Shown piece after piece: positions 43,189 through 51,934 of a DNA stretch of 64,000 nucleotides (positions within the stretch are counted from its first letter, which is position 1; each line of letters opens with the position of its first letter). A program made the position numbers and the translations under genes. The DNA comes from Verrucomicrobiaceae bacterium (lineage in GTDB: Bacteria > Verrucomicrobiota > Verrucomicrobiia > Verrucomicrobiales > Verrucomicrobiaceae). The stretch is taken from contig JAEUHK010000126.1 of the NCBI GenBank assembly GCA_016795465.1, positions 1 through 64,000 of the forward strand, given 5' to 3'. Below the pieces are notes generated by a model that did no database searches, was not told where the DNA came from, and saw only the letters and a list, made by a program, of their open reading frames with translations.

Positions 43189-43353
43189 CGCGAGAGCGTC
43201 GTGGAGTGCGGTGGCAAGCCTTGGCGCGACACCGCTTTCGCCAGCCGGACGACGTTGTTTGGCCATTCAACGCGATCAGGGCTATCGAAAGCGGTGTCGT
43301 CGATGCCAGGTGGCCCCGGCATCTTTGCCACCGCACTCCGCGACGCTGTCGCG
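43189..43353. repeat. Palindromic dispersed element, copy A
   Basis: A 165-base element with 21-base terminal inverted repeats: the left end (43189-43209) starts CGCGAGAGCG and ends GGAGTGC; the right end (43333-43353) matches it at 19 of 21 positions. Complementarity continues inward (GGTGGCAAG against CTTTGCCACC). An internal perfect 14-base pair follows: CGACACCGCTTTCG (43227-43240) with CGAAAGCGGTGTCG (43286-43299). It lies between two minus-strand genes, 7 bases after the lactonase stop. A second member with the same ends is at 56913. Confidence 0.85.
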
Positions 43354-43360
43354 CATCACA

Positions 43361-44464
43361 TCACTCCAACCATCGGATACACGAAGCCATCGGCACCTCG
43401 ACGGGGTTGCCGGTGGCGGTGATGGTTCCGCTTGTGGTGTCGATCTGGAAAACGACGACGTTGTTGCCGGGCATGTTGGCGCAGAGGAGCCAGCGGCCGT
43501 CGGGGGTGATGAGGAGGTTTTGCGGGCCTTTGCCGCCGCTGGGCTGGATGTTGAGGAGCGTGAGCGTGCCGTCGGCGGCGATGCGGTAGCTGGCGAGGCT
43601 GTCGTGGCCGCGGTTGGTGCCGTAGAGGTGCTTGCCATCGGGCGTGATCTTCAAATCGGCGGTGTAACTCTTGCCGCTGAAGTCGTTCGGCAGCGTGGCG
43701 ATGGTTTGTTTCTCCTTCAGCGTGCCATTGGCGGCGTTCCAATCGAAGACGGTGATGGTGTTGGCGAGTTCGTTGATGACATAGACGAGCTTGCCGTTCG
43801 GATGGAAGGTGAGATGACGCGGGCCGCTGCCGGGCGTGAGTTTGGCGAAGGGCTGCGCGGTGTTCGGCGCGAGTTTCGCGGTGGCGGCGTCGAGGGTGTA
43901 GATCATGACCTTGTCGATGCCGAGATCGGCGGCGAGGGCATGTTTGCCATCGGGGCTGATGACGAAGCAGTGCGCGTTCGGGCCTTTCTGCCGCTGCGGA
44001 TCGGCGCTGGAGCCGCTGTGTTGGAAAAACGACACCGCTTCACCGAGCGAGCCATCGCTCTTCACGGGAAAGGAGGTGACATTGCCGCTGCTGTAGTTCG
44101 CGACGAGCACGCACTGGCCCGTGGGATCGACTTCGAGGAAGCACGAGGCCGTGCCGCGGGAGTTTTGGCGATTGAGCGGCTTCAAATCGCCGCTGCGACC
44201 TTCAATCGCGATGGCTGCGACGAAATTGTCCTTCCCGCCGAATTCGTCGATGGAATACAAGAACCGCCGATCCGGCGAGAGCGCGATAAAAAACGGGCTC
44301 TGCATGCCCGTGGCGCGTTTCAGCGGCTTCAGCGTGCCTTTTTCGTTGTCGAAGCCAAAGGCATGAATCCCGGCCTTTTCGCCCGAAGCGAAGGCAGAGA
44401 CGAAAACAACCGGTTCAGCAGCCAAAGCAGGCACAGCGAGCAAAGCGAGGAGGATGGAGCGCAT
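43361..44464 (-). CDS. Lactonase-family seven-bladed propeller (Pgl-like)
   Basis: A 367-aa secreted protein with a signal peptide (MRSILLALLAVPALAA) and repeated blade motifs: FIALSPDRRFLYSIDE, CFVISPDGKHALAADLGIDKVMIY, GPRHLTFHPNGKLVYVINELANTITVF and NLLITPDGRWLLCANMPGNNVVVFQID. This is the YbhE/6-phosphogluconolactonase (lactonase) family. The signal peptide makes a cytosolic pentose-phosphate role unlikely; extracytoplasmic members in these phyla have unproven substrates. Start ATG 44464 is preferred over TTG 44473. Confidence 0.88.
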   Translation of the reverse strand: MRSILLALLAVPALAAEPVVFVSAFASGEKAGIHAFGFDNEKGTLKPLKRATGMQSPFFIALSPDRRFLYSIDEFGGKDNFVAAIAIEGRSGDLKPLNRQNSRGTASCFLEVDPTGQCVLVANYSSGNVTSFPVKSDGSLGEAVSFFQHSGSSADPQRQKGPNAHCFVISPDGKHALAADLGIDKVMIYTLDAATAKLAPNTAQPFAKLTPGSGPRHLTFHPNGKLVYVINELANTITVFDWNAANGTLKEKQTIATLPNDFSGKSYTADLKITPDGKHLYGTNRGHDSLASYRIAADGTLTLLNIQPSGGKGPQNLLITPDGRWLLCANMPGNNVVVFQIDTTSGTITATGNPVEVPMASCIRWLE

Positions 44465-44527
44465 GAGGTCCAAACGGACATGAGCGGCTTGTTTTGCGAT
44501 TTGGATGAAGAGTCCGCCTTACTGAGA

Positions 44528-44947
44528 TCACTTGGCTTTGCGCAGCTTGGACACGAAGCTAACAATGAGGATAAGAGCGGGACCAGTCCAAATACCCCAA
44601 TATGGGTTTGGATAGATGCTGGAAAGCAACGGGCCGACGTTTGGGATTCCACCTGCAAGCATGGCCACACCAAGAAGGTGCCAAGGCCGTGGCGGGTCCT
44701 CACAGAAATAAATGAGAAGAGCAACAGGTGGCAGAAAGGCAACACCCATGGTCCACATGGGCCACTTCCACGTCTGTTCCAAATAGAACCAGACATACAT
44801 GCTCATGCACGCAACCAACAAAACCAAGGTGATGAAACCGATGATGCTGAATACCAGGCCAAGAAGGCTTCTCCATGCATTCTTGCTGGAGGACTTATGG
44901 GGTTGATCATGAGAACTGCTCATGTGTGGAGTGTAGCGCTCGTTCAT
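44528..44947 (-). CDS. Small polytopic membrane protein, unrecognised
   Basis: A 139-aa protein with three to four hydrophobic segments: LLGLVFSIIGFITLVLLVAC, MWTMGVAFLPPVALLIYFC, HLLGVAMLAGGIPNVGPLL and IWTGPALILIVSFVSKL. It begins with a polar Ser/His-rich N-terminus and ends in a basic RKAK tail. The start is ATG 44947 or, eight codons later, ATG 44923. I recognise no family. It lies between the lactonase and the PQQ-like propeller gene and is more AT-rich than both. Confidence 0.55.
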   Translation of the reverse strand: MNERYTPHMSSSHDQPHKSSSKNAWRSLLGLVFSIIGFITLVLLVACMSMYVWFYLEQTWKWPMWTMGVAFLPPVALLIYFCEDPPRPWHLLGVAMLAGGIPNVGPLLSSIYPNPYWGIWTGPALILIVSFVSKLRKAK

Positions 44948-45021
44948 GGCGATCAAGAGCCCGTTTCTGCACTCCCAGCCGGCGGCTTGGTGCAGCAGTC
45001 TCGTGGTTGAATGCAGAATAT

Positions 45022-48009
45022 TTACTCCCCCTGCAGCGCAAACCAGGCCTGCATCTGGTAGCTGCAGTGGCATTTGGAGGAGCCGTCGGGGACGAGGACG
45101 AGGCCGGAGGCGGGGATGGCGTTGATCCAGCAACTGGGGCGGATGCCGCCGTAGTTTTCGGTGCCGGCATCACGCGTGAGATCGACGTAGCCGAGGGTGG
45201 CGCTGCGGAAGAGCATGAGGTTTTTGCTAGCGGCGATCTGGCCGCAGCCATACGAGCGCTTCAGCTCCCACTCGACGGGTGAGCCGGTTTTGAGGTCCCA
45301 CGCGCCGCCCTGCGCGTAGATGGTGCGGTCGTTGATGAGCGGTCGCGTTTGATACTTCGCGTCCTGGTCCCACAAACGTTTGCCGGAGGTGATGTCGAAG
45401 CCTGCGAGGCGTCCGCCGACCTCGGAGGGCAGCTCGAAGAAGTTGTGACGCACGGCTTTGAAGTTCATGAGCAGCACGCCGTGCTTCGCGCTGACGGCGA
45501 GTTGCGTGCCCCACACGTCGTCGCGGTTTTCCCACAAGACTTTGCCGGTGGCGGCCTCGATGGCGAGGAGCGTGCCGGGCGGCATCTGGTTGTGCGTGAG
45601 CTTCGGCGCGGATTTGCCATCGCGACGCGGATTGGTGACGCGATCCGCCTCGACGATCGGGCGGTCGATCAAATAGACGCGCTCACCGGCGATGGCGACG
45701 GCGTTGTGCCGGATGCTGCCCTTCGGCTGATACTGCCACTTCACCGCGCCGCTGGCGGGATCGACGGCGAAGAAGAGCACGGACTCGGTGCGCAAGTTCG
45801 TGAGCTGGTAGCGCGGGCTGACGTTGTGCGCGGCGTTTTCGACGGAGCCAAAAAGCAGGCCGTTTTCAAAGGCGAGGTAGCCCCAGTTGCGGTTCGCGGC
45901 ATCAGCGGGCACGGGCGTGGCGATCTCGCGCACGAGCTTGCCCGTGGCGAGGTCGATGCGCAGGCAGCGCGGGCCGTGTTTGACGTAAACGGAGTCGCCG
46001 CCGAGGCAGAAGGGGCTGCCGGTGTCGCCGATGCCGACATCGTGATGGATGCCGTCGTAGTCGATGAGGAGGTTTTCGATCTTGTAGTCCCACAGCTTGC
46101 GGCCGTTGTAGGCATCGAGGCAGCAGAGGCCGTGCACGCCGCTGACGACCATGAAACCGTGCGCGATGAGCGGCGCGGGGCCTTGCCCGTGTCGGTTCGC
46201 GACCTCGAACTCGACATCGCGGAACCAGAACATCGAGAGCTTGCCCTTCACCACCTCGTCATCGGAGCAGAGCGTGTTCGCGGCGCTGCCGTTTTGATGC
46301 GTCCAATCGCCCGCACCGGCGAGCGTGGTGGCTTTTTCGATCTTCAAACTGCCGCGATGGCAAAGAATGCCGCTGTAGGGCCGGCGCAGGCGCTCGAGCT
46401 CTTTTTGAATCGCGGGCGTGCTGTCTTTTGGCGCGATGACGAGGTTCGCGAAGCCTTTCGGATACGCGGTGGCCTCCAACGAACCGCTGTGAACGCTCAC
46501 GCGTGTGCCGTAGAGGCCCGCCGCGGCGATTCGATGCCGCGCGGCACTCGCAGCGGCTTCATCGGCCTCCATCGCGATGATTTGGAGATTCGACTGACGG
46601 GCCAAAGCGAGCGCGAAATCGGCATTCGCAGCTCCGAGCACGACGGCGTAGCCTTCGGTGACTTTCGTGGCATCGAGGATGGCTTTCGTTTCAGCGACGA
46701 TGGTGGCATCGAGCGGCTTTTCGGCCTCGGGAGCCTGCGCGAGCGGCAAGGGCGCGGGATCGCCATCGAAGAGATATACGATGCCCGCATCGGTCGTGGC
46801 GACGAGGCGGCCATTGCCCGCAGCGAGACCGAGCACGCGGCCTTCGACTTTGTGCTTCCACCATTCGGTGCGCTGGCCTGTGTAGTCGATGGCGCTGATC
46901 TGACCGTCCGCACCCACGACGGCCTCGGGGCCAGTGATGATGAATTCCAGCACCTCGCGCTCGACCGGCGCGATCTTGTCCTGCTCAAGCACTCGCGCTT
47001 TGTAGCTCTGGCCTTTGCGGTCGATCTTTTCGACATCCCTCCAGCGATACGTCGCGAGCGAGCGGCCCTCGGCACGCACGACACCGCCGTTGATCGCCAC
47101 GCTTGGTCCGGTGCCAAACGTGCCGGAAACCTCGCCGGTGCCGAGATCGAAAAGCGTGCCCGCATTGAGGAAATTCGACTCGGTGACGAGCACGCGCGTG
47201 CCGCCGCGCTGCTGGTTTTTTTGCAGGTGGTAGTAGCGCAGCTTCCCATCCGCCCGCTCAAACACCGCAGGCACCGCACGGCCCGTGGGCACGATCAACG
47301 AGCCACCACTCGCGAGCAGATAGCCCTGCGGCGCGACACCGCTCGCGGCCTCTGCGCCACCATGCGGCTGCGGCATGTAGATCGAGCCTGTGTCGCCATT
47401 TTGCCAAACGGGAGCGCCGCTGTCCGCCTTCAGCGCATGCAGATACACGCCATCGCTCGGCCAGATGCCGCCCGCGTAGTAAACGATGTCATCCATCACC
47501 ACCGGTCCGCCCCGCGCCGGCCAGTGCGAGATCATGCGTTCATTCCCGAGCACCTGACGCCCCGCCGGACCTGCGCGATGTTTCCAAAGCACTTTCCCAT
47601 CCGCCAACGCGAGCGCGTAGAGATGCCCGTCGTCGCTCACGACGAACACGCGATCCTTCCACGCCACCGGTGCGAAGCGCACCGGCCCGCCGGTGAAGAA
47701 CCGCCACTTCACGCGACCGCTTTGCGCCTCGATCGCATACACCTGATCATCCGCCGAGCTGCCAAACAGCACGAGATCGCCCACGATGATCGGCTGAAAC
47801 GCCCGGTCATACTCCATGCGCTCCGAATTCGGCCACGCGATGCGCGGCCCGCTCGGCAACCGAAACGCCCAGCGCTGCCGCAGTTGATTCGGGATCGTCT
47901 CACTCGTGTAGCCACTGCGCGAGGCATCCGCGCGATACGTGGGCCAATCGGCGGCGAAGAGGGATGAGGCGAGAGCGAGGAAAAGGAGCGGGCGCATGAG
48001 TGAATTCAT
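45022..48009 (-). CDS. Large PQQ-like beta-propeller protein with a methyltransferase-like insert
   Basis: A 995-aa secreted protein with a signal peptide (MRPLLFLALASSLFAA). PQQ-type blades run from WPTYRADASRSGYT through residues up to about 430, with repeated Asp-Gly-Lys-xx-Trp patterns (ALADGKVLWKH). A Rossmann-like segment of about 90 residues follows (near 440-530), containing EGYAVVLGAANADFALALA, an acidic strand end (QIIAMEADEAAA) and FANLVIAPKD. More PQQ blades run to the C-terminus (AATGKVLWENRDDVWG). This propeller-methyltransferase mix occurs in PVC bacteria, but its function is unknown. Start 48009 or 47997. Confidence 0.82.
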   Translation of the reverse strand: MNSLMRPLLFLALASSLFAADWPTYRADASRSGYTSETIPNQLRQRWAFRLPSGPRIAWPNSERMEYDRAFQPIIVGDLVLFGSSADDQVYAIEAQSGRVKWRFFTGGPVRFAPVAWKDRVFVVSDDGHLYALALADGKVLWKHRAGPAGRQVLGNERMISHWPARGGPVVMDDIVYYAGGIWPSDGVYLHALKADSGAPVWQNGDTGSIYMPQPHGGAEAASGVAPQGYLLASGGSLIVPTGRAVPAVFERADGKLRYYHLQKNQQRGGTRVLVTESNFLNAGTLFDLGTGEVSGTFGTGPSVAINGGVVRAEGRSLATYRWRDVEKIDRKGQSYKARVLEQDKIAPVEREVLEFIITGPEAVVGADGQISAIDYTGQRTEWWKHKVEGRVLGLAAGNGRLVATTDAGIVYLFDGDPAPLPLAQAPEAEKPLDATIVAETKAILDATKVTEGYAVVLGAANADFALALARQSNLQIIAMEADEAAASAARHRIAAAGLYGTRVSVHSGSLEATAYPKGFANLVIAPKDSTPAIQKELERLRRPYSGILCHRGSLKIEKATTLAGAGDWTHQNGSAANTLCSDDEVVKGKLSMFWFRDVEFEVANRHGQGPAPLIAHGFMVVSGVHGLCCLDAYNGRKLWDYKIENLLIDYDGIHHDVGIGDTGSPFCLGGDSVYVKHGPRCLRIDLATGKLVREIATPVPADAANRNWGYLAFENGLLFGSVENAAHNVSPRYQLTNLRTESVLFFAVDPASGAVKWQYQPKGSIRHNAVAIAGERVYLIDRPIVEADRVTNPRRDGKSAPKLTHNQMPPGTLLAIEAATGKVLWENRDDVWGTQLAVSAKHGVLLMNFKAVRHNFFELPSEVGGRLAGFDITSGKRLWDQDAKYQTRPLINDRTIYAQGGAWDLKTGSPVEWELKRSYGCGQIAASKNLMLFRSATLGYVDLTRDAGTENYGGIRPSCWINAIPASGLVLVPDGSSKCHCSYQMQAWFALQGE

Positions 48010-48065
48010 ACGAGGCCAACTGCTGCACTCACTCAGGGCAGGGGACTTGTGGTGCCTCGCAGGCA

Positions 48066-48100
48066 TAAAAAAGCCCGCAGGCCTTGCAAGCCTGCGGGCA
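48066..48100 (-). terminator. Rho-independent terminator after the RRM gene
   Basis: On the minus strand a 10-bp perfect stem (GCCCGCAGGC with GCCTGCGGGC; 48090-48099 with 48073-48082) is followed by six T. It lies just after the RRM gene stop at 48116 and upstream of the propeller gene. Confidence 0.92.
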
Positions 48101-48115
48101 TGTGATTGGGGCGTG

Positions 48116-48754
48116 TTAAGCGGCGGCGGCTTCAGCAGCCTCGGCGGGCTGTTCGGCCTCACCGCGTTCGTCGCGATCACCACGGTTGCTCGGCTTGGCG
48201 CCGCTGATTTGCAGCGGGCGGCCCATGAATTCCTTGCCGCTGAGCTCGCCGACAGCGCGGCGGGCTTCTTCGATGGTGGCCATGGTCACAAAGGCAAAGC
48301 CTTTGGAGCGCTGCGTGCGGCTGTGCACGACGACTTCAGCGTTGCGGACGCTGCCGACGCCGTTGAAGAGCTCAAAGAGGTCGCTCTCGGTGGCGTCGTA
48401 GGAGAGGTTGCCGACGTAGAGGCGTTCGGTGGTGACCTCGGCGGGGTTCGCAGGGGCGAATTCGCGGGCGGGCTTGGGTTCACGAGGCGGGCGGGGGGAC
48501 TGGCCGCCTTCCGGGCGGGAAGATTTCACCACGGTGGTGTTGGTTATGGGGGCCTTGGCGGGCTGTTGCTTCTGCTTGGACGGTGCCTTGCAAAGCAGGC
48601 CGAAGGAGATGGCGTTGAGGAACTTCTGGAGACCGGAGCGGTCATCGAGGCGCGGGGTGCGCTTGGTGAAGTTTTCATTCGGGCCGCGGTTGCTGCGATT
48701 GCGGCCGCCACGACGGCGGCGGGGGCCATTGTTGGAGTTCGGGTTGTTCGACAT
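48116..48754 (-). CDS. RRM-domain RNA-binding protein
   Basis: A 212-aa protein. The basic, Asn/Arg/Gly-rich N-terminus (about 1-100: NNGPRRRRGGRNRSNRG) is likely disordered. One RNA recognition motif follows (about 109-188), with RNP2 LYVGNL and RNP1 KGFAFVTM. The C-terminal tail is Ala/Glu-rich. Bacterial single-RRM proteins of this type are often cold- or stress-induced RNA chaperones. It has its own terminator and a long 434-base upstream region, so it is monocistronic and may have a regulated leader. Confidence 0.9.
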   Translation of the reverse strand: MSNNPNSNNGPRRRRGGRNRSNRGPNENFTKRTPRLDDRSGLQKFLNAISFGLLCKAPSKQKQQPAKAPITNTTVVKSSRPEGGQSPRPPREPKPAREFAPANPAEVTTERLYVGNLSYDATESDLFELFNGVGSVRNAEVVVHSRTQRSKGFAFVTMATIEEARRAVGELSGKEFMGRPLQISGAKPSNRGDRDERGEAEQPAEAAEAAAA

Positions 48755-49188
48755 GGGTGTTCGTTGCGTGTTGGGCGTGTTCGGGTTCGTGCTTGGGGTG
48801 GGCAGCTCACGCGGACGCGGGGCGGGCAGGCGGGGAACAGTCGAAAACCATTTTCCGGGGCCGGGCGCGGCGTCGCCGTGGGCTGTTGCAGGGTAGTCCA
48901 GCGCTGGCGGGAACCGCCCCGGAGAGCTCTGGCCGCCCGCGGGCGGTCATCACAAGGCTTCCCAGCGGATCAAACATCCGGCGAGCAGTCACTTCGGGCG
49001 CCTTCAGGTGGGTCGGTCGGCGCATTCAGCTTCTTTCGCGGTCAGGGGACGGCCTCGGAGCTGTGAGGGGATGCTCTGGAGGAACTGCGGCGGCGATTCT
49101 AGGGGAGCCCCCCCGGATGGTCAACCGGGATTCCCAATGCCACGGAAGCCGTCCTTGCCCTCGGAGCCCATCCACCGCATGCTGCGGC
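48755..49188. other. 434-base divergent intergenic region, GC-rich
   Basis: This region lies between the divergent RRM and glutaredoxin genes. It contains a 14-base perfect palindrome CCGCCCGCGGGCGG (48933-48946) and several G/C-rich hairpins, but no reading frame with family features. I looked for tmRNA, RNase P RNA and SRP RNA signatures and did not find them. A long 5' leader of the RRM gene is the simplest reading. Confidence 0.5.
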
Positions 49189-49437
49189 ATGGTCAAACCC
49201 ATCCTCTACGTCAAAACAGGCTGTCCGTGGTGCGAGGAGGTGCTCGATTACCTCGACGCCCGCCGGATCGCGTATGAAAAAATCACCGTCTCCGGCAACC
49301 GCGAGGCCATGCAGGAGATGATCGACCTCAGCGGCCAGTCGAAGGCCCCCACGATGGACTGGGACGGCGAGGTCCTGGCCGATTTCGGCGTCGATGAGCT
49401 CGTGCCGTTTTTGCGAGCACATGGCGTGGCGGTTTGA
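49189..49437 (+). CDS. Glutaredoxin family protein
   Basis: An 82-aa thioredoxin-fold protein with the active site Cys12-Pro-Trp-Cys15 (YVKTGCPWCEEVLDYLD). The cis-Pro segment is SKAPTMDWDGEVLADFGVDEL, where the usual TVP is replaced by APT. The CPWC sequence is less common than CPYC of classical glutaredoxins and occurs in Grx/NrdH-like oxidoreductases. Start 49189 gives family length. It precedes feoA by 118 bases and may or may not be co-transcribed with it. Confidence 0.87.
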   Translation: MVKPILYVKTGCPWCEEVLDYLDARRIAYEKITVSGNREAMQEMIDLSGQSKAPTMDWDGEVLADFGVDELVPFLRAHGVAV

Positions 49438-49555
49438 GGCAGGCCTTGGCGGGCCAAAATTCGCCCTAACTCGGCCATTGCAGCTTCGGTGCCTTTCGTT
49501 ACTCTCGGCTCAAACTTTGCGACAGAGTCTCAATTGCAGCCGCGTTCTTCCTTCC

Positions 49556-49792
49556 ATGCCTTCCACCCTCGCTGAACTCCCCATTGGCACCGATGCCATC
49601 GTGCAGGCCATGCCCACCGGCCGGTCGTGCCTGACCCGCTTGCGGGAAATGGGCATCGTGCCCGGCACCCGCGTCCGCGTGACCCGCCGCGCCCCGCTGG
49701 GCGAGCCGATCGAGATCAGCGTGCGTGGCTCCCAGCTTTCCATGCGCAACCACGAGGCGGCTTTCATTGCCATCGCTCCCGTCGCCGCATGA
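49556..49792 (+). CDS. feoA: Ferrous iron transport protein A
   Basis: A 78-aa SH3-like protein. It has LTRLREMGIVPGTRVRVTRRAPLGEPIEISVRGSQLSMRNHEAAFIAI, the standard FeoA core. FeoA is a cytoplasmic partner needed for FeoB function. The start at 49556 is chosen because upstream codons lack FeoA similarity. The stop overlaps feoB by ATGA. Confidence 0.94.
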   Translation: MPSTLAELPIGTDAIVQAMPTGRSCLTRLREMGIVPGTRVRVTRRAPLGEPIEISVRGSQLSMRNHEAAFIAIAPVAA

Positions 49793-51873
49793 GCACCGCC
49801 GCTGCCGATACGCCGCTCATCGCCATCGTGGGGAACCCGAATTCGGGCAAGACCACGCTCTTCAACCTGCTCACCGGCCTCAAGCAAAAGGTCGCCAACT
49901 ACCCCGGCGTGACCGTCGAAAAGAAGATCGGCGAATGCTACAGCCAGCATGGCAAAAAGCTCCGGCTGATCGACCTGCCGGGCGCTTACAGCCTGAACGC
50001 CCGCTCGCCTGACGAGGCCGTTTTGCGCGATGTTTTGCTCGGAAGACGCCCCGAGACCCCGCGGCCGGACCGCGTCGTGTGCGTGGTCGATTCGGCGAAC
50101 CTCGAACGCAATCTCTACCTCATCTCCCAGGTGCTCGAACTCGGTCTGCCGACGATTTTGGTGCTGAACATGGTCGATGTGGCCGAGCAACGCGAATGGC
50201 GCATCGACGCCACGAAGCTCAGCGAGCTCCTCGGCATCCCGGTCGTCAAAACACAGGCCGTGACGGGCCAGGGCCTCATCGAGCTCAAACTAGCCCTGAG
50301 CCGCGATGACGTGCCCGCCACGAAGTGGCAAAGCGCCGTCATTCCCGCTGGCGTGCGAGCCGCGTTGGAGAGCAGCCGCGGCCCGCTTTGCGAAACGGGA
50401 GCGATTCATGCCAAGGCCTCGCTGCTGGAGCCGCTCTACCTTCTCTCCGGTCACGATCCCACGCACTACGGCCTCGCCGATGCGCAGATGAATCGCATCC
50501 ACGAGCTGCGAAAGAGCATCGACGCCGCCTTCCCCGGTTGGGAGGACGACCTCGTGGCCGAACGCTACCGCAGCATCGAAAAACTCTGTGCCGAAGTGCT
50601 GAAGCGGCCCGATCAGGAGAAGGAAACGATCACCGACAAGCTCGACCGCATCTTCCTGCATCCCGTGCTCGGCTTTGCGAACCTGCTGCTCGTGCTCGGC
50701 ATCCTCTTCTACCTCATCTTCCGCGTCGCCGAAGGGCCGATGGGCTGGATCGAGGGCATCTTTGGCGATCTCGGCGCCTGGGTGGAGACGCTCATGGGCC
50801 CTGGCGACCTGCGTGATCTCATCGTCAATGGTGTCGTGCCCGGCGTGAGTGGCGTGGTCATCTTCCTGCCGCAGATTTTGATCCTCTTCTTCTTCATCGG
50901 CATCTTGGAAGACACCGGTTACATGTCCCGCCTCGCCTTCATCATGGACTGGCTGATGAGCAAGGTGGGCCTCAATGGAAAGTCGTTTTTGCCGTTTCTG
51001 AGTTCCTACGCCTGCGCCGTGCCCGGCGTCATGGCCGCCCGCACCATCGACAATCCCAAGGACCGCCTCGTCACCATCCTCATCGCGCCGCTGGCCTCCT
51101 GCTCGGCACGTTTGCCGGTGTACTCGCTGCTCATCGCCGTGCTGTTTCCCACGAAGGAAGTCGGTGCGTGGATGCAGGCCGGCATCATGCTCTCGCTCTA
51201 TGCGCTCGGCACCGGCAGCGCCTTCATCTTCGCGTGGATCTTCAGCAAGACCGTCATGAAGGGCGAGGCCAGCCCGATGATCCTCGAAATGCCGCCATAT
51301 AAGCGGCCCGCGCTCAAATCCATCCTCCTGCTCGTGTGGCAGCGGGCCAAGGCCTTCCTCGTGCGTGCCGGCACCATCATCCTCGGCATCTCCATCCTCA
51401 TCTGGGCTGCCTCCACCTACCCGAAAACCGACACCGAGGACAAATCCCTCCAGCTCGCCAACAGCTTCGCAGGCAAGGCCGGCCACTTCATCGAGCCCGC
51501 CATCGCACCGCTCGGCTACGATTGGAAAATCGGCATCGGTTTGATCGGCAGCTTCGCCGCTCGTGAGGTCTTCAACTCCACCATGAGCGTCGTCTATGCC
51601 GTCGAGAGCGACGACGACGAAAACCTCGACCCGCTGCGCGATAAACTCGCCGCCGAACGCCGTCCCGATGGCAAACCCGTCTATTCCCCGCTCGTCTGCA
51701 TCAGCCTGCTCATCTTCTACGTCTTCGCCATGCAATGCGTCAGCACCATCGCCATCGTGAAACGCGAAACCGGCTCCTGGAAGTGGGCCATGCTCCAGCT
51801 CGGCTACATGACCGGCACCGCCTATGTCCTGAGCCTCCTTGTCTTCCAGATCGGCACCGCGATGGGCTATTGA
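49789..51873 (+). CDS. feoB: Ferrous iron transporter FeoB
   Basis: A 694-aa Fe(II) permease. The N-terminal G domain has G1 GNPNSGKTT (15-23), G3 DLPGAYSL and G4 NMVD, with a helical GDI-like domain to about 270. The membrane part has the two gate motifs, including YMSRLAFIMDWLMSKVGLNGKSFLPFLSSYACAVPG and PLASCSARLPVYSLLI (conserved Cys). The C-terminus lacks the FeoC-like extension. It is coupled to feoA by ATGA. A complex hairpin and then a dispersed repeat follow immediately. Confidence 0.96.
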   Translation: MSTAAADTPLIAIVGNPNSGKTTLFNLLTGLKQKVANYPGVTVEKKIGECYSQHGKKLRLIDLPGAYSLNARSPDEAVLRDVLLGRRPETPRPDRVVCVVDSANLERNLYLISQVLELGLPTILVLNMVDVAEQREWRIDATKLSELLGIPVVKTQAVTGQGLIELKLALSRDDVPATKWQSAVIPAGVRAALESSRGPLCETGAIHAKASLLEPLYLLSGHDPTHYGLADAQMNRIHELRKSIDAAFPGWEDDLVAERYRSIEKLCAEVLKRPDQEKETITDKLDRIFLHPVLGFANLLLVLGILFYLIFRVAEGPMGWIEGIFGDLGAWVETLMGPGDLRDLIVNGVVPGVSGVVIFLPQILILFFFIGILEDTGYMSRLAFIMDWLMSKVGLNGKSFLPFLSSYACAVPGVMAARTIDNPKDRLVTILIAPLASCSARLPVYSLLIAVLFPTKEVGAWMQAGIMLSLYALGTGSAFIFAWIFSKTVMKGEASPMILEMPPYKRPALKSILLLVWQRAKAFLVRAGTIILGISILIWAASTYPKTDTEDKSLQLANSFAGKAGHFIEPAIAPLGYDWKIGIGLIGSFAAREVFNSTMSVVYAVESDDDENLDPLRDKLAAERRPDGKPVYSPLVCISLLIFYVFAMQCVSTIAIVKRETGSWKWAMLQLGYMTGTAYVLSLLVFQIGTAMGY

Positions 51874-51875
51874 AT

Positions 51876-51934
51876 AAAGTTGCCCTGTTCCTGCGGAACA
51901 GGGCGGCGCTGTTGCACAGCAACAACGCAACTTT
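51876..51934. other. Branched hairpin after feoB
   Basis: AAAGTTG (51876-51882) pairs with CAACTTT (51928-51934). Inside are CCCTGTTCC (51883-51891) with GGAACAGGG (51895-51903), and GTTGC (51911-51915) with GCAAC (51919-51923). The result is a three-way junction drawn almost wholly from paired bases. It starts three bases after the feoB stop and abuts the 114-bp repeat. It may be a terminator or part of a mobile palindromic element. Confidence 0.75.

Noticed and set aside
45349..47967. An 872-codon open frame on the plus strand
   Set aside because: Antisense shadow of the PQQ-like propeller gene, with Arg/Ala/Asp-rich low-complexity product and no recognisable domain.
48755..49188. tmRNA, RNase P RNA or SRP RNA gene
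   Set aside because: None of the conserved core sequences of these RNAs could be found on either strand.
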